DNA of 64,000 bases from Arcanobacterium pluranimalium (GCF_016907845.1 NZ_JAFBCS010000001.1:1302001-1366000); one strand, 5' to 3'; positions 25,481 to 38,811 are shown, counted from the first letter of the stretch. The notes: generated from the sequence alone by a model not told the origin. Translations and numbers: made by a program.

Positions 25481-28400
25481 ATGTCTGTATTCAAACGCCG
25501 TGATCAAATGGGTTTGTACCAACCGAATTTTGAACACGATGCCTGTGGCGTTGCCTTTGTTGCACACCTCGATGGAAAACCGCGACACGATATCGTGGAA
25601 AAAGCGCTTGAAGCGCTTCGAAATCTCGATCACCGCGGTGCCACCGGCGCAGACGAAGCTGCAGGCGATGGAGCTGGAATCCTCATTCAGGTGCCGGACG
25701 AATACTTCCGTTCCACGGTGGACTTCCGCCTACCCGAAAAAGGTGAATACGCCGTCGGAATGGCTTTTCTTCCCACCGACAAAAACGAACGTATCGCAGC
25801 GAAACAGCGTATTGCTCAACTGATCGAAGAAACTGATCTTGAGCTGCTTGGATGGCGCGAGATTGCGGTAAGCACCCAGACGCTATCGCCAATTTCGATC
25901 GAAGCAATGCCGCATTTCGAGTTTCTTTTCGTTACTGGTCGCGCTGGTCAAAGTGGAATCGATCTCGATCGCTATGCCTTTGTGCTGCGTAAGCGTATCC
26001 AGAACGAAACGGATCTTTATTTTGCTTCGTTGTCTGCGCGCACCTTGGTATACAAGGGTATGCTCACCACCAGCCAATTGGAAGAAGTGTTTCCAGAGCT
26101 TCACGATCCGAAGTTGGCTTCAGCGTTGGCGCTCGTGCATTCGCGTTTTTCAACGAATACTTTCCCTTCGTGGGAGCTTGCCCACCCGTTCCGGTTGATT
26201 GCGCACAACGGCGAGATCAACACGGTGATGGGAAATCGAAATTGGATGCGTGCCCGCGAAGCAATGCTTACATCCGATAAATTCCCAGGAAATATGGAAA
26301 AGCTATTCCCGATCTGCACTCCGGGTGGCTCGGACTCGGCCTCTTTTGATGAAGTGCTTGAACTCCTGCATTTGGGTGGACGTTCGTTGCCACATGCAGT
26401 GATGATGATGGTGCCCGAGGCATGGGAAGGCAATCAAGACATGGATGCCTTGCGGCGAAACTTCTATGAGTACCATTCACTCATTATGGAACCGTGGGAC
26501 GGCCCTGCGTCTATCACTTTCACTGATGGTTCGATTATTGGCGGAACGCTTGATCGCAACGGTTTGCGTCCCGGACGCTACTGGGTTACTGACGACGGAC
26601 TGGTAGTTTTTGCCTCAGAAGCCGGTGTACTTGACATTGATCAGACGACAATCGTCAAGAAAGGCCGCCTGCAACCAGGTCGTATGTTCCTCGTAGATCT
26701 TGATTCGCACAAAGTGCTCTCTGACGAAGAAGTTAAGAATTCTTTGGCAGCTGAGCATCCGTATGGTGAGTGGCTCGACAAGAACAAGATCGAGCTAGAC
26801 AAATTGCCTACTCGTGCACATATCGTACATTCTCATTCGTCAGTTACACGCCGTCAACAGGTATTTGGTTATACCGAAGAAGAGCTTCGCCTCATTATTG
26901 CTCCGATGGCAAACACAGGTGCTGAGGCAATCGGTTCGATGGGAACTGACACTCCTATCGCGGTGTTGTCAGAGCGTCCACGCCTGATATTCGATTACTT
27001 CACGCAGATTTTTGCGCAGGTGACGAACCCGCCGTTGGACGCAATTCGAGAAGAGCTCGTCACTTCGCTAACCACCAAAATTGGTGCAGAAAGAAATCTG
27101 TTGACTCCAACGCCGGAATCGGCGCGCCAAATTGTGATGCGCAATCCGATTCTTGACTCTGAGCAGCTCGCCAAAATCGTGCGCTTACGCGAGGGAAACG
27201 TGGTTGGGTACTCTTCGCACGTGGTTAAAGGCGTGTATCGGGTCGCTGGTGGACGGCGCGCGCTTGAAGCGAAGATAGACGAGATCTGCCAAGAAGCTTC
27301 GGCCGCGATTCGCGGGGGAGCACGGGTAATTGTGGTTTCGGATCGCCATTCGAATGCGGAATTTGCCCCGATTCCATCTTTGCTGCTCACTTCGGCAATT
27401 CATCATCATCTTGTTCGAGAAAAGACTCGTACGCAGGTTGGTCTCGTGGTGGAAGCCGGAGACGTGCGCGAAGTTCACCATATTGCCCTTTTGCTCGCGT
27501 ATGGTGCAGCAGCTGTGAATCCATATTTGGTTTTCGAAACGGCAGAAGATCTCGCTCGACGCGAGCTCTATGTTGATGTTGAACCGCGCAAAGCCATTGC
27601 AAATATCGCCAAAGCGCTTTCTAAAGGCGTTTTGAAGATCATGAGCAAGATGGGCGTTTCTACGGTAGCTTCGTACACAGGTGCTCAGCTCTTCGAAGCG
27701 ATTGGCCTTGATTCTGGTTTGGTCGATACTTACTTCACAGGTACAGCAGCGCGAATCGGCGGTGTGGCACTTGATGAAATTGCCAAAGAAGTTCACATGC
27801 GGCACTTAGTAGCTTATCCGGCCGATGGCATTCCGCTTGCCCACCGTGACCTGCGCACTGGTGGTGAATATCAGTGGCGCCGGGAGGAGGAGCATCACCT
27901 GCTCGATCCCGAAACAGTATTCCGGCTCCAGCAATCGACAAAGAGTGGCGATTACGAACAGTTCAAGCGCTACACGGCACTCGTCAATAGCAATTCAGAG
28001 CGCGTAATGACACTGCGTTCGATGCTGAAATTCAAGGACGTGCAGCCCATTGACATATCTGACGTTGAGCCAGTGGAGTCGATTGTTAAGCGATTCTCAA
28101 CTGGCGCAATGAGCTATGGCTCAATTTCCGAAGAGGCGCATCAGACTCTTGCCATTGCAATGAATCGTTTGGGTGGCAAATCGAATACTGGAGAAGGCGG
28201 CGAAGATTCTGAGCGACTGCACGATCCAGCACGTCGATCTGCGATTAAGCAGGTGGCTTCGGGTCGTTTTGGTGTGACGTCTGAGTACCTCACTTACGCT
28301 GACGACATCCAAATCAAGATGGCTCAAGGCGCTAAACCTGGTGAGGGTGGTCAATTGCCAGGCCCTAAGGTTTACCCGTGGGTGGCGAAAACTCGCCATT

Positions 28401-30001
28401 CAACCACCGGCGTTGGCCTCATTTCTCCTCCGCCACACCACGATATTTATTCTATTGAGGACCTCAAGCAGCTCATTCACGATCTAAAATCTGCAAATCC
28501 GCAGGCGCGCGTGCACGTGAAGCTCGTTTCCGAAGTGGGCGTAGGTACGATTGCTACAGGTGTATCGAAAGCTAAGGCTGATGTGGTGCTCATTTCAGGG
28601 CACGACGGCGGTACCGGAGCTGCGCCGTTGACCTCGGTTAAGCATGCGGGAGCGCCGTGGGAGCTCGGTTTGGCAGAAACGCAGCAGACGCTGCTGCTCA
28701 ATGGACTACGTGACCGCATCGTGGTGCAAGCTGACGGTCAGATGAAAACGGGACGCGATGTCGTCATTGCTGCTCTTTTGGGTGCTGAAGAATACGGTTT
28801 CGCAACGGCGCCGCTCGTCGTCTCCGGTTGTGTGATGATGCGAGTGTGCCACAAAGACACTTGCCCGGTAGGTATTGCAACCCAAAACCCTGAGCTTCGA
28901 GAGAAGTTCACGGGCGATCCGCAGCACGTGATCAATTTCTTCAAGTTTATTGCTCAGGAAGTGCGGGAACTTTTGGCGAGCCTTGGCCTGCGGAGCATTG
29001 ACGAAGCTGTGGGTCGAGTGGACTTGCTGCGTACCGATGCAGCTGTTGGGCATTGGAAGACGCAAGGAATTGATCTTTCGGCAGTTCTCGCTGGCGCTGA
29101 ATTACCGCAAGATGTGGCTCGGCGTTGCACGAGCGTTCAAGACCACGGTCTTGATGAAGCGCTAGATCGAAAGCTGATCGAATTGGCGCGTCCTGCACTG
29201 GAACGCGGCGAACTAGTGCGGGAATCTGTGCAGGTGCGCAACATCAATCGCACTGTGGGAACACAACTCGGCAATGCGGTAACGCGTGCAACCGAAGGGC
29301 GCGGATTGCCTGAGGGAGCCATTGAGTTCACCATGAATGGCACCGGAGGCCAGAGCTTTGGCGCATTTTTGCCACGCGGAGTCACGTTGCGATTGATCGG
29401 CGATTCTAACGATTACGTGGGTAAAGGCCTTTCTGGTGGTCGTATTATCGTGACGCCGCCATCAAATGTGCGTTTCGATCCTCGTAAGGAAATCATCGCT
29501 GGAAACGTGATTGGCTATGGTGCGACGTCAGGTGAAATCTTCCTACGCGGTACAGTGGGCGAACGCTTCTGTGTGCGAAATTCGGGTGCCACTGCCGTAG
29601 TTGAAGGCGTTGGTGATCACGGATGTGAATACATGACTGGTGGCGAAGTGCTGATTCTTGGCTCAGTTGGCCGCAATTTTGCTGCGGGCATGAGCGGTGG
29701 CGTGGCTTGGGTGCTTGACCTCGATCCTGCGAGAGTCAATACCGAACTGGTTGATGTAGTGAGCCTTGAAGCTGCAGATATTTCTCGAATTCGCGAGTTG
29801 CTTGAACGCCATGAGATCGAGACTGGATCTGATATTGCGCAAGAACTTCGTGGTGCAACGGATACTGAACTGAACCAACGCTTTAAGAAGATTTCGCCTC
29901 GCGTGTACGCCAAAATTATGGCGGCAGCTCAAGAAGCAAAAGAACGCAATCTAAGTGAACGTGAAACAACTGACCTGATGATGGAGGTGGCTCGTGGCTG
30001 A
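25481..30001 (+). CDS. gltB: Glutamate synthase (NADPH) large subunit
   Basis: GltB (1506 aa) transfers the amide of glutamine to 2-oxoglutarate. The N-terminal class-II glutaminase has its catalytic Cys22 in [12 protein letters not shown]; the preceding 21 residues are a cleaved propeptide. The central domain (about 480-780) and the FMN-binding synthase domain follow (about 850-1230), with [16 protein letters not shown] and [14 protein letters not shown]. The 3Fe-4S cluster cysteines are in [15 protein letters not shown]. The C-terminal GXGXG beta-helix (about 1260-1450) is rich in repeated Gly. ATG 25481 follows AAGGGGAGG; ATG 25508 is possible. It overlaps gltD by 8 bases. Confidence 0.97.
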   Translation: MSVFKRRDQMGLYQPNFEHDACGVAFVAHLDGKPRHDIVEKALEALRNLDHRGATGADEAAGDGAGILIQVPDEYFRSTVDFRLPEKGEYAVGMAFLPTDKNERIAAKQRIAQLIEETDLELLGWREIAVSTQTLSPISIEAMPHFEFLFVTGRAGQSGIDLDRYAFVLRKRIQNETDLYFASLSARTLVYKGMLTTSQLEEVFPELHDPKLASALALVHSRFSTNTFPSWELAHPFRLIAHNGEINTVMGNRNWMRAREAMLTSDKFPGNMEKLFPICTPGGSDSASFDEVLELLHLGGRSLPHAVMMMVPEAWEGNQDMDALRRNFYEYHSLIMEPWDGPASITFTDGSIIGGTLDRNGLRPGRYWVTDDGLVVFASEAGVLDIDQTTIVKKGRLQPGRMFLVDLDSHKVLSDEEVKNSLAAEHPYGEWLDKNKIELDKLPTRAHIVHSHSSVTRRQQVFGYTEEELRLIIAPMANTGAEAIGSMGTDTPIAVLSERPRLIFDYFTQIFAQVTNPPLDAIREELVTSLTTKIGAERNLLTPTPESARQIVMRNPILDSEQLAKIVRLREGNVVGYSSHVVKGVYRVAGGRRALEAKIDEICQEASAAIRGGARVIVVSDRHSNAEFAPIPSLLLTSAIHHHLVREKTRTQVGLVVEAGDVREVHHIALLLAYGAAAVNPYLVFETAEDLARRELYVDVEPRKAIANIAKALSKGVLKIMSKMGVSTVASYTGAQLFEAIGLDSGLVDTYFTGTAARIGGVALDEIAKEVHMRHLVAYPADGIPLAHRDLRTGGEYQWRREEEHHLLDPETVFRLQQSTKSGDYEQFKRYTALVNSNSERVMTLRSMLKFKDVQPIDISDVEPVESIVKRFSTGAMSYGSISEEAHQTLAIAMNRLGGKSNTGEGGEDSERLHDPARRSAIKQVASGRFGVTSEYLTYADDIQIKMAQGAKPGEGGQLPGPKVYPWVAKTRHSTTGVGLISPPPHHDIYSIEDLKQLIHDLKSANPQARVHVKLVSEVGVGTIATGVSKAKADVVLISGHDGGTGAAPLTSVKHAGAPWELGLAETQQTLLLNGLRDRIVVQADGQMKTGRDVVIAALLGAEEYGFATAPLVVSGCVMMRVCHKDTCPVGIATQNPELREKFTGDPQHVINFFKFIAQEVRELLASLGLRSIDEAVGRVDLLRTDAAVGHWKTQGIDLSAVLAGAELPQDVARRCTSVQDHGLDEALDRKLIELARPALERGELVRESVQVRNINRTVGTQLGNAVTRATEGRGLPEGAIEFTMNGTGGQSFGAFLPRGVTLRLIGDSNDYVGKGLSGGRIIVTPPSNVRFDPRKEIIAGNVIGYGATSGEIFLRGTVGERFCVRNSGATAVVEGVGDHGCEYMTGGEVLILGSVGRNFAAGMSGGVAWVLDLDPARVNTELVDVVSLEAADISRIRELLERHEIETGSDIAQELRGATDTELNQRFKKISPRVYAKIMAAAQEAKERNLSERETTDLMMEVARG

Positions 30002-31460
30002 TCCGCGTGGATTTATTACGACGGCACGGGAAGTTCCGCAGCGCAGAGCGATTGCTGAGCGCATTAACGACTGGAACGAAGTTTATCCCGGTACTGTAGG
30101 CAGAGCTGTGCTTCCAATTATCGAGAAGCAGGCGAGCCGGTGCATGGACTGCGGAATTCCGTTCTGCAATAACGGTTGCCCGCTTGGAAACCTCATTCCG
30201 GAATGGAACGATTTGGTGTGGCGAGGCAAATGGCAAGAGGCACTTGAGCGCCTGCATGCGACGAATAACTTCCCAGAACTGACGGGAAGACTGTGCCCAG
30301 CTCCTTGTGAAACTTCTTGTGTGGTGGGGATCAGCCGTGATCCGGTGACCATTAAAAACGTTGAAGTAGCCATTATTGATAAAGCCTGGGACGATCTGCG
30401 CGTTGTACCGCAGCAACCAGAATGGCACACGTCGAAAACTGTTGCAGTGGTCGGTTCCGGTCCGGCAGGCTTGGCAGTAGCACAGCAGCTTACCCGCGCC
30501 GGCCACACCGTCGTCGTTTATGAACGTGCCGACGAAATCGGAGGCTTGCTGCGCTACGGAATCCCGGAGTTCAAGCTGGAGAAATCGGTGCTTGACCGGC
30601 GTCTGAAGCAAATGGTGTTGGAAGGTACGCAGTTTAAGACGAACGTTGAGATCGGTGTCGATATTACCATCGAGGAATTGCGGGATATGTACGAAGCCGT
30701 GGTGCTCGCTATCGGCGCAACCATCCCGCGTGGAATGGATGTTCCTGGTGCCAATTTGCGGGGAATTCATCAGGCGATGGAATATTTGCCGCAAGCTAAT
30801 AAGGCTGCGCGCGGTGTGGAAGTGCCAGATCAGATCAGTGCTGCTGGTAAGAACGTCGTCATTATTGGCGGCGGAGACACCGGTGCTGACTGTTTAGGTA
30901 CAGCTATTCGCCAGGGTGCTGCATCGATTACTCAGCTGGAAATTATGCCGATGCCGAGTACCGAGCGTCCAGCTCATCAGCCATGGCCAACGTATCCGAT
31001 GACTTTCAAAGTGGCTTCTGCTCACGAAGAGGGCGGAGATCGCGTGTATGCAGTCAATACGGTTGCTTTTACTGATGACGGTACTGGCGCAGTTTCTGGT
31101 TTAGACATTGTGGAAGTCGAGTTCCAAGGTGGACAGTTTGTGCCGGTTCCTGGCACGGAACGGCATCTGGAAGCCGAGCTTGTGCTGCTCGCAATGGGAT
31201 TTTTAGGACCACAAAAATCGGGGATTATCGATGAACTCGGTCTTGAGCTCGATGCGCGCGGAAACATTGTGCGCAACGAAGACTACGTCACGAGCGTGCC
31301 AGGCGTCTTTGCCTGTGGCGACGCCGGTCGTGGGCAGTCGCTGATTGTGTGGGCCATTGCGGAGGGGCGTTCGTGTGCACATGGAGTGGATCAGTTCTTG
31401 AGCGGCACGTCTAAACTTCCACGTCCGATTTCTCCGCAATTGCGCCAGCTTATGCTGTGA
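29994..31460 (+). CDS. gltD: Glutamate synthase small subunit
   Basis: GltD (488 aa) is the FAD/NADPH-binding beta subunit that passes electrons to GltB. N-terminal cysteines [17 protein letters not shown], and later [12 protein letters not shown], bind two 4Fe-4S clusters. The FAD fold starts with [17 protein letters not shown], the NADPH fold with [19 protein letters not shown], and the closing FAD motif is [19 protein letters not shown]. The GTG start at 29994 overlaps the gltB end and has GGAGGTGG upstream, so the two subunits are translationally coupled. Confidence 0.97.
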   Translation: MADPRGFITTAREVPQRRAIAERINDWNEVYPGTVGRAVLPIIEKQASRCMDCGIPFCNNGCPLGNLIPEWNDLVWRGKWQEALERLHATNNFPELTGRLCPAPCETSCVVGISRDPVTIKNVEVAIIDKAWDDLRVVPQQPEWHTSKTVAVVGSGPAGLAVAQQLTRAGHTVVVYERADEIGGLLRYGIPEFKLEKSVLDRRLKQMVLEGTQFKTNVEIGVDITIEELRDMYEAVVLAIGATIPRGMDVPGANLRGIHQAMEYLPQANKAARGVEVPDQISAAGKNVVIIGGGDTGADCLGTAIRQGAASITQLEIMPMPSTERPAHQPWPTYPMTFKVASAHEEGGDRVYAVNTVAFTDDGTGAVSGLDIVEVEFQGGQFVPVPGTERHLEAELVLLAMGFLGPQKSGIIDELGLELDARGNIVRNEDYVTSVPGVFACGDAGRGQSLIVWAIAEGRSCAHGVDQFLSGTSKLPRPISPQLRQLML

Positions 31461-31568
31461 TTGGTAGTTTGCTCCAAGAATCTGAGTCTGTGTTGGTTTC
31501 TCGGCATCGATACTGGTAAACGGCTAATAAGTGTGTGTCGGCTCTGTTAAACGTGTTTGAACGCACGC

Positions 31569-31612
31569 TGCATTTTAATGCAATATCATGCGTTGACGAG
31601 TATAGTTATGCT
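31569..31612. promoter_or_regulatory. Candidate tandem ArgR operators (ARG boxes)
   Basis: TGCATT-TT-AATGCA (31569-31582) and the imperfect palindrome AGTATA-GT-TATGCT (31599-31612) have centres 30 bases apart, about three helical turns. Paired AT-rich palindromes of this type are how ArgR hexamers bind. They lie upstream of the ArgD-like gene and argR. Similarity to ARG boxes is by eye only. Confidence 0.4.
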
Positions 31613-31698
31613 TACCAGAGTTGGTTGGGGGATTAATTGCATGCGCTTTGATAATCCAGCTCGCTGTTTTGAGACGTTGAGGACGGAACGAGTAATAC

Positions 31699-32862
31699 AT
31701 GTGGCGTGGTAGATATGAACATGCGCTTTGTCAATCGATATACGCACCGCGTATGCTCGTGGAACGTGCCGATTCCTCATTCATATGGAACAGCGATGGA
31801 GTGCAGCTGCTCGATCTGACAGCTGGTGGCGGTGCAAATACGCTGGGCTATAACCACCCCAAAATTAAAGATTACGTGGCAAACAACGCGCATAAACTCT
31901 TCGAAGCTCCACAATTTCTCGCAACTGAAGAGCAGATCGGGCTCGCGAACGCGATTCAAAGTTGTTTGACCGAATCTGGATATGTGGGTGCGAGTTCACG
32001 GGTGCGTTTCACGAGGTCAGGGCACGAAGCGAATCGCGCTGCACTCGAGATAGCGCTCCAGTTCAAGCCGCGCGGCAATATCGTCACATTCTTGCCGGTT
32101 CATTCCGATTCGGAACTGTACGGTGTGGTGGCGCCAGTGCACACAAGCGAAACTCTCACGAAAACGGAATCTGTTGGTGCGTCGTCGGCAAATGCCACCC
32201 GTATCATTGCTATTCCACCGAGCACTCAAGCCCTAGAATCAGTGGTAGACGAAAATACCGCTGCGATCATCTTCAGCCCTTTTACTCTGAATATGCCCAA
32301 TGGAGCATTGAACGAGGAGATTTTCCAGCGTTCGAGCGCGCTATGTGAACGTTTTAAAGCGCTCTTGATTATGGACGAAACACATATCGGATTGGGGCGC
32401 ACGGGCGACTGGTTCGCGCATGCTCCCTACGTCAAAGCCGATATCATCACGCTGGGGCGCGGCTTGGGTGGCGGAGTTCCTTTGGGAGCTACCTTGCTTC
32501 TCTCACGGCGGGCAAAACAGGATTCCGATAGGCTTTCGTCCTTGATTCCGGCAGGTAATCCCTTTGCCTTTGATATTTCGATGCTCGTTATTGAAGAAAT
32601 CCGGGCGCTGTTGATGCATGTCAAAGAGATCGGGAAATGGCTTAAAGATGAGCTTATCGGCCTTGGCTTTGAGGTCAACGGCAGTGGGCTTTTGCTGGGT
32701 GTGCGCGTTGGAGACGCCATATCTGCGCAGCAGTATCTCCAAGACCGCGGTTTCGTTGTGGAAACGTTGGCAAATGATCGTATTGTGCTATCTCCACCAC
32801 TCAATATTTCCATTGAAGATTTACGTATATTTATTGATCAAATGAAGGGACTTGTACACTGA
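31699..32862 (+). CDS. ArgD-like class-III aminotransferase homologue lacking the PLP lysine
   Basis: The 387-aa protein has the acetylornithine aminotransferase fold: an N-terminal segment with LLDLTAGGGANTLGYNHPKI, IIMDET-HIGLGRTGDWFAHAP-type centre and GLGGGVPLGATLL. However, the lysine that forms the Schiff base with PLP (AKGLGGG in active enzymes) is replaced by Arg254 (LGRGLGGG; codon CGC at 32458). Other cofactor residues are also changed: GTEANE is SGHEANR, DEVQ is DETH, and the FHGRT motif is gone. The frame is uninterrupted over the full family length. It sits where argD/argF lie in other Actinobacteria, directly before argR. It is probably a pseudoenzyme or a decaying argD. ATG 31699 fits the family N terminus. 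Confidence 0.8.
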   Translation: MWRGRYEHALCQSIYAPRMLVERADSSFIWNSDGVQLLDLTAGGGANTLGYNHPKIKDYVANNAHKLFEAPQFLATEEQIGLANAIQSCLTESGYVGASSRVRFTRSGHEANRAALEIALQFKPRGNIVTFLPVHSDSELYGVVAPVHTSETLTKTESVGASSANATRIIAIPPSTQALESVVDENTAAIIFSPFTLNMPNGALNEEIFQRSSALCERFKALLIMDETHIGLGRTGDWFAHAPYVKADIITLGRGLGGGVPLGATLLLSRRAKQDSDRLSSLIPAGNPFAFDISMLVIEEIRALLMHVKEIGKWLKDELIGLGFEVNGSGLLLGVRVGDAISAQQYLQDRGFVVETLANDRIVLSPPLNISIEDLRIFIDQMKGLVH

Positions 32863-32863
32863 C

Positions 32864-33367
32864 ATGGTTAGTATAAATATCCCGACGACGCGTGCGGCCC
32901 GGCACGCCAAAATCGTCACCCTTGTTGAACAGCACGGGATTGCTTCCCAGGGTGAATTGCGTGATTTCCTCGCTAAAGAGGGCATTCGGGTTACGCAAGC
33001 TACGCTTTCACGTGATTTAGAGGAGCTGCATGCCTTCAAAGAATATGCAGCAGACGGCAAACGCGTGTATCGGATTCCAGATATCGTTGAGCTTGCTGAA
33101 TCTGAATACGGTGCACGGGCGCAGCTTGAACGATGGGCGCGTGAAGTGGTGACCAGCGCTCAGAGCGTACTCAATCAAGTGGTCGTGCGCACCCCGCCAG
33201 GAGCTGCTCAATTATTAGCTTCGGCAATTGATCGTGCGGTGTTTGACGGTGTCTTGGGCTGTATCGCCGGTGACGATACGGTACTCGTGGTAACGGCGTC
33301 GGAGGACGTCGCGAAGCGTTTCGTAACCGAAATAATGAAACTAGCGCGCGGCCCGCGAAATGACTAG
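32864..33367 (+). CDS. argR: Arginine repressor ArgR
   Basis: ArgR (167 aa) represses arginine genes when arginine binds its hexameric core. The N-terminal winged helix shows HAKIVTLVEQHGIASQGELRDFLAKEGIRVTQATLSRDLEEL with the family SRDL motif. The C-terminal oligomerisation domain includes RTPPGAAQLLASAIDRA and the arginine-contact region GCIAGDDTVLVVTAS. The ATG at 32864 lies 1 base after the upstream stop; a TTG at 32852 is possible. It likely controls the ARG-box-like palindromes upstream of the preceding gene. Confidence 0.95.
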   Translation: MVSINIPTTRAARHAKIVTLVEQHGIASQGELRDFLAKEGIRVTQATLSRDLEELHAFKEYAADGKRVYRIPDIVELAESEYGARAQLERWAREVVTSAQSVLNQVVVRTPPGAAQLLASAIDRAVFDGVLGCIAGDDTVLVVTASEDVAKRFVTEIMKLARGPRND

Positions 33368-33436
33368 CTGGCTGCGATTCAGTTTATCAAGCCATACGTA
33401 GCAAATTTGTACACAACCTAAGGCGTTCATCAGCAT

Positions 33437-33466
33437 TTGACGCCAAATAAATCCTTGAGCTTTACT
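33437..33466 (+). promoter_or_regulatory. Candidate argG promoter
   Basis: TTGACG (33437-33442) and TTTACT (33461-33466) are spaced 18 bases. TTGAG/CTCAA around 33455-33469 and AAACGTTT at 33468 give local symmetry next to the -10. The -10 departs from TAnnnT, so the call is weak. Confidence 0.3.
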
Positions 33467-33489
33467 CAAACGTTTTCAAAGGAGAGAAA

Positions 33490-34737
33490 ATGTCTGTTAA
33501 GTCTGTTAATGATCGCGTAGTGCTTGCCTATTCAGGTGGGCTTGACACATCGGTAGCTATCGGCTGGATTGCCGAGCAAACAGGTGCAGAGGTTGTCACT
33601 GTTTCGGTCGATTGTGGCCAAGGTGGCGAGGACCTTGAAGTGATCCGCCAGCGTGCGCTCGACTGTGGTGCGGTTGAGGCCTATATCGCGGACGCTAAAG
33701 ATGAATTCGCACAAGATTACTGCATGCTCGATTTGCAGGCCAACGGCCTGTATATGGATGCATATCCGCTTGTATCAGCGCTATCGCGTCCTTTGATCGT
33801 GAAGCATCTGGTGACGGCGGCACGCCAGTTTGACGCAAATGTGGTAGCTCACGGCTGTACTGGTAAGGGCAATGACCAGGTTCGATTCGAAAATGGCATT
33901 ACTTCACTAGCGCCTGATGTGACGTGCCTTTCGCCAGTTCGTGACCTCGCTTTGACGCGAGAGTTCGCTATCGACTACGCAAATAAGCACAATCTTCCTA
34001 TCGAAACCACCCACCACAACCCATTCTCAATTGATCAAAATGTGTGGGGACGCGCCATTGAAACTGGATTCTTAGAGGATCTATGGAATGCTCCGACCAA
34101 GGACGTATACAACTACACAGATGATCCAACGTATCCGCCGCTGCCAGATGAGGTTGTTATTTCCTTTGAAAAAGGTATTCCAGTTGCGATTGACGGGGTG
34201 AAAGTGACGCCTCTGGAAGCGATTGTGGAGATGAATCGCCGTGCAGGTGCGCAGGGAATTGGCCGAATCGACATCGTCGAAGATCGCATGGTTGGAATCA
34301 AATCGCGTGAGATTTACGAAGCTCCTGGTGCGATGGCGTTGATCGAAGCTCATAAAGAGCTTGAGCGCGTGACGATGGATCGTGAACAGGCTCGTTACAA
34401 GCAGCGTGTGGCTCTGCGTTGGTCTGAACTGGTTTATGAAGGGCAGTGGTTCTCTCCGCTCAAGCGTTCGCTTGATGCTTTTATTCGCGACACTCAAGAG
34501 TACGTCACGGGCGATATTCGCATGGTGATGCACGGTGGGCGAGCAGTTGTGACTGGTAGAAAGTCGGAGACCTCTCTGTATGACTTCAATCTGGCAACGT
34601 ATGACGAGGGCGATTCTTTCGATCAAAGCTATGCGAAGGGCTTCATCGAGATCACGGGCTTGACGTCCAAACTGGCCGCTGCTCGCGACGTGAAATTCGG
34701 CAAAGGCGAAGCAATGCCCAAGCTCAACCTCTCATGA
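33490..34737 (+). CDS. argG: Argininosuccinate synthase
   Basis: ArgG (415 aa) joins citrulline and aspartate using ATP. The ATP-pyrophosphatase P-loop [15 protein letters not shown] is near residue 13. [17 protein letters not shown] carries the second signature, and [19 protein letters not shown] the citrulline/aspartate region. It resembles the mycobacterial type. A strong AAAGGAGAG precedes the ATG. It is followed by a hairpin and then a nitroreductase gene before argH. Confidence 0.97.
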   Translation: MSVKSVNDRVVLAYSGGLDTSVAIGWIAEQTGAEVVTVSVDCGQGGEDLEVIRQRALDCGAVEAYIADAKDEFAQDYCMLDLQANGLYMDAYPLVSALSRPLIVKHLVTAARQFDANVVAHGCTGKGNDQVRFENGITSLAPDVTCLSPVRDLALTREFAIDYANKHNLPIETTHHNPFSIDQNVWGRAIETGFLEDLWNAPTKDVYNYTDDPTYPPLPDEVVISFEKGIPVAIDGVKVTPLEAIVEMNRRAGAQGIGRIDIVEDRMVGIKSREIYEAPGAMALIEAHKELERVTMDREQARYKQRVALRWSELVYEGQWFSPLKRSLDAFIRDTQEYVTGDIRMVMHGGRAVVTGRKSETSLYDFNLATYDEGDSFDQSYAKGFIEITGLTSKLAAARDVKFGKGEAMPKLNLS

Positions 34738-34744
34738 TTGAGAA

Positions 34745-34778
34745 TTGAGCCTTAGCGGATCGAGCCGGTAAGGCTCAA
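34745..34778 (+). terminator. Hairpin after argG
   Basis: A perfect 10-bp stem TTGAGCCTTA / TAAGGCTCAA with a 14-base loop starts 7 bases after the argG stop. No U-tract follows, so it may be a weak terminator or an mRNA 3'-end stabiliser within the argG-argH region. Confidence 0.6.
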
Positions 34779-34834
34779 ACTCATTCGGATCGCCGCGCGG
34801 CGGTAACCATTCCAATACGTGAAAGAATGAACCT

Positions 34835-37035
<2,201 letters not shown>

Positions 37036-37197
37036 TGCGGCAGGTAGGCTCGGGCAAGTAGCAATAAAAGGCGAGTAACTAGCTCGGGTGAGGCTGCGGC
37101 GTCGTAAGGCGACGTCGTCGGAAAGAAATTCGTGTTCTTACGTTTCGTAAGGCAAAATAGCATTACGTATGAATAACTACAATGGAAAGGGTTCAAA

Positions 37198-38460
37198 GTG
37201 ACGGACGTTCTTGAAGAGCTTCGTTGGCGTGGGCTTATCGCCCAACATACCGATATTGACGCACTCTCGGAGGCGTTAAACTCTGGACCGATCACGTTCT
37301 ATTGTGGTTTTGATCCAACCGGGCCGTCTTTACATCATGGGCATTTAGTGGCGGTGAAGGTTATGCGACACTTGCAGATGGCAGGGCACAAGCCACTGGT
37401 TTTGGTTGGTGGAGCTACTGGTCTCGTGGGTGATCCGCGGGCTAAGGGTGAGCGCACTCTCAACGAACGTGAGACAGTCGCGCAGTGGGTAGAGTCGCTG
37501 CGTGCGCAATTGGAATCGCTGCTCGATTTTGAGGGTGACAATGCTGCGCGCACTGTCAATAACTTCGACTGGACTGAGGAGATGTCGGCTATCGACTTCC
37601 TGCGTGACCTCGGTAAGCATTTCCGAATGGGCACGATGCTTTCCAAGGACATCGTGGCGCGGCGTCTCAATTCCGACGAGGGAATCTCTTACACCGAATT
37701 CTCCTACCAAATTCTTCAAGCTAATGACTACCTTGAGCTGTACCGTCGCTATGGTTGTACGCTCGAAATTGGTGGAAATGACCAGTGGGGGAATCTTGTT
37801 GGCGGAATGGATTTGATTCATAAGGTCGAGGGTGCTTCGGTGCATGTGCTCACGAATCCGCTGATCACAAAGAGTGACGGAACGAAGTTTGGAAAGACTG
37901 AGGGCGGGGCTGTTTGGCTCAATCCGCAGATGTTGAGTCCGTACAAGTTCTATCAGTTCTGGCTCAATACTGCCGACGACGACGTGGTCACGATGCTCAA
38001 GGTGTTTACGTTCCGCAGTCGCGAGGAGATCGAAGAGCTTGCGACGGCGGTGCAGGAACGTCCTCATGCCCGTGAGGCACAAAAGGTATTGGCGCAGGAC
38101 GTTACGACTTGGGTGCATGGCGCTGAAGCTACTGAGCGGGTCAAGCAGGCATCGGCTGTGTTGTTCGGACAGGCTGATCCAGCGATTCTTGATGAACAAA
38201 CTCTTGCTGATGCGGTTGCCGAATTGCCAAGTGCCGATGTGAGCCTTGGCCAGGCACTCACTGATGTGCTGGTTGACCTTGGACTCGAAAAAGGCAAGGG
38301 CGCAGCGCGGCGGACTATTTCCTCAGGCGGCGTTTACATTAATAACGAAAAAGTTCTTGATGAAGAGCGAGTGATCGCTGAGGCCGATGTGCTTGCCGGT
38401 GGGGTAGTGCTGGTGCGCAAAGGCCGTAAGAATCTCAATGTTCTTCGTATCCGGAACTGA
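37198..38460 (+). CDS. tyrS: Tyrosyl-tRNA synthetase
   Basis: TyrRS (420 aa) is a class-I synthetase. FDPTGPSLHHGHL includes the HIGH-like HHGHL; KFGKTEGGAVWL includes the KMSKS-equivalent KFGKT. IGGNDQWGNLVGGMDL binds tyrosine and the acceptor. The C-terminal S4 RNA-binding domain covers residues about 350-420 (ARRTISSGGVYINNEKV). GTG 37198 follows GGAAAGGG. A CTTACG-TTT-CGTAAG inverted repeat lies about 50 bases upstream, of unknown role. A very strong hairpin follows the gene. Confidence 0.97.
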   Translation: MTDVLEELRWRGLIAQHTDIDALSEALNSGPITFYCGFDPTGPSLHHGHLVAVKVMRHLQMAGHKPLVLVGGATGLVGDPRAKGERTLNERETVAQWVESLRAQLESLLDFEGDNAARTVNNFDWTEEMSAIDFLRDLGKHFRMGTMLSKDIVARRLNSDEGISYTEFSYQILQANDYLELYRRYGCTLEIGGNDQWGNLVGGMDLIHKVEGASVHVLTNPLITKSDGTKFGKTEGGAVWLNPQMLSPYKFYQFWLNTADDDVVTMLKVFTFRSREEIEELATAVQERPHAREAQKVLAQDVTTWVHGAEATERVKQASAVLFGQADPAILDEQTLADAVAELPSADVSLGQALTDVLVDLGLEKGKGAARRTISSGGVYINNEKVLDEERVIAEADVLAGGVVLVRKGRKNLNVLRIRN

Positions 38461-38533
38461 GAGCGTCGCAAATTTTGTGACTAAAGGATGCTTAGTTAAA
38501 CGGTCAAATTAGATTGATGTGATCTTTGATCGG

Positions 38534-38575
38534 TGAGTTGGGGTTTCGCCTAAATAAAGGCGAAACCCCAACTCA
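38534..38575 (+). terminator. tyrS terminator
   Basis: A perfect 17-bp stem TGAGTTGGGGTTTCGCC / GGCGAAACCCCAACTCA with an 8-base loop (TAAATAAA). No U-tract follows. It separates tyrS from the rRNA operon promoters. Confidence 0.82.
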
Positions 38576-38609
38576 TATGTGCGTGTGAGTAGCGACACCG
38601 CGTGATAGT

Positions 38610-38639
38610 TTGACCTAAGTTCGTCTAAGTTTGTAAAGT
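38610..38639 (+). promoter_or_regulatory. Candidate rRNA promoter P1
   Basis: TTGACC (38610) and TAAAGT (38634) are separated by 18 bases. The hexamers are close to the second promoter and to sigma-A consensus. It lies about 490 bases before 16S. Confidence 0.5.
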
Positions 38640-38775
38640 TTTATCCGTCGCCAAGAGCGAGTGAGAAGCGATTGACGCAAACTGATCTGAATGAAATTCG
38701 GAAGTTTGTAGCTGTCTTACGAATCTTGAATGTCCACGAATTAATTTGTTCGGAGAAATCTGCGCTTATTAGGTC

Positions 38776-38805
38776 TTGACATTCACTGGCGATCGGCCTT
38801 AAATT
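38776..38805 (+). promoter_or_regulatory. Candidate rRNA promoter P2
   Basis: A perfect -35 TTGACA (38776-38781) and TAAATT (38800-38805) are spaced 18 bases. CCTCTTTGGCAA at about 38814-38825 resembles boxA antitermination elements (CTCTTTnnCAA). Transcription would start near 38812. Confidence 0.6.
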
Positions 38806-38811
38806 GGTCAT

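Noticed and set aside
27185-27805. Minus-strand frame of about 206 codons inside gltB
   Set aside because: It is a shadow of gltB codon bias with no motif.
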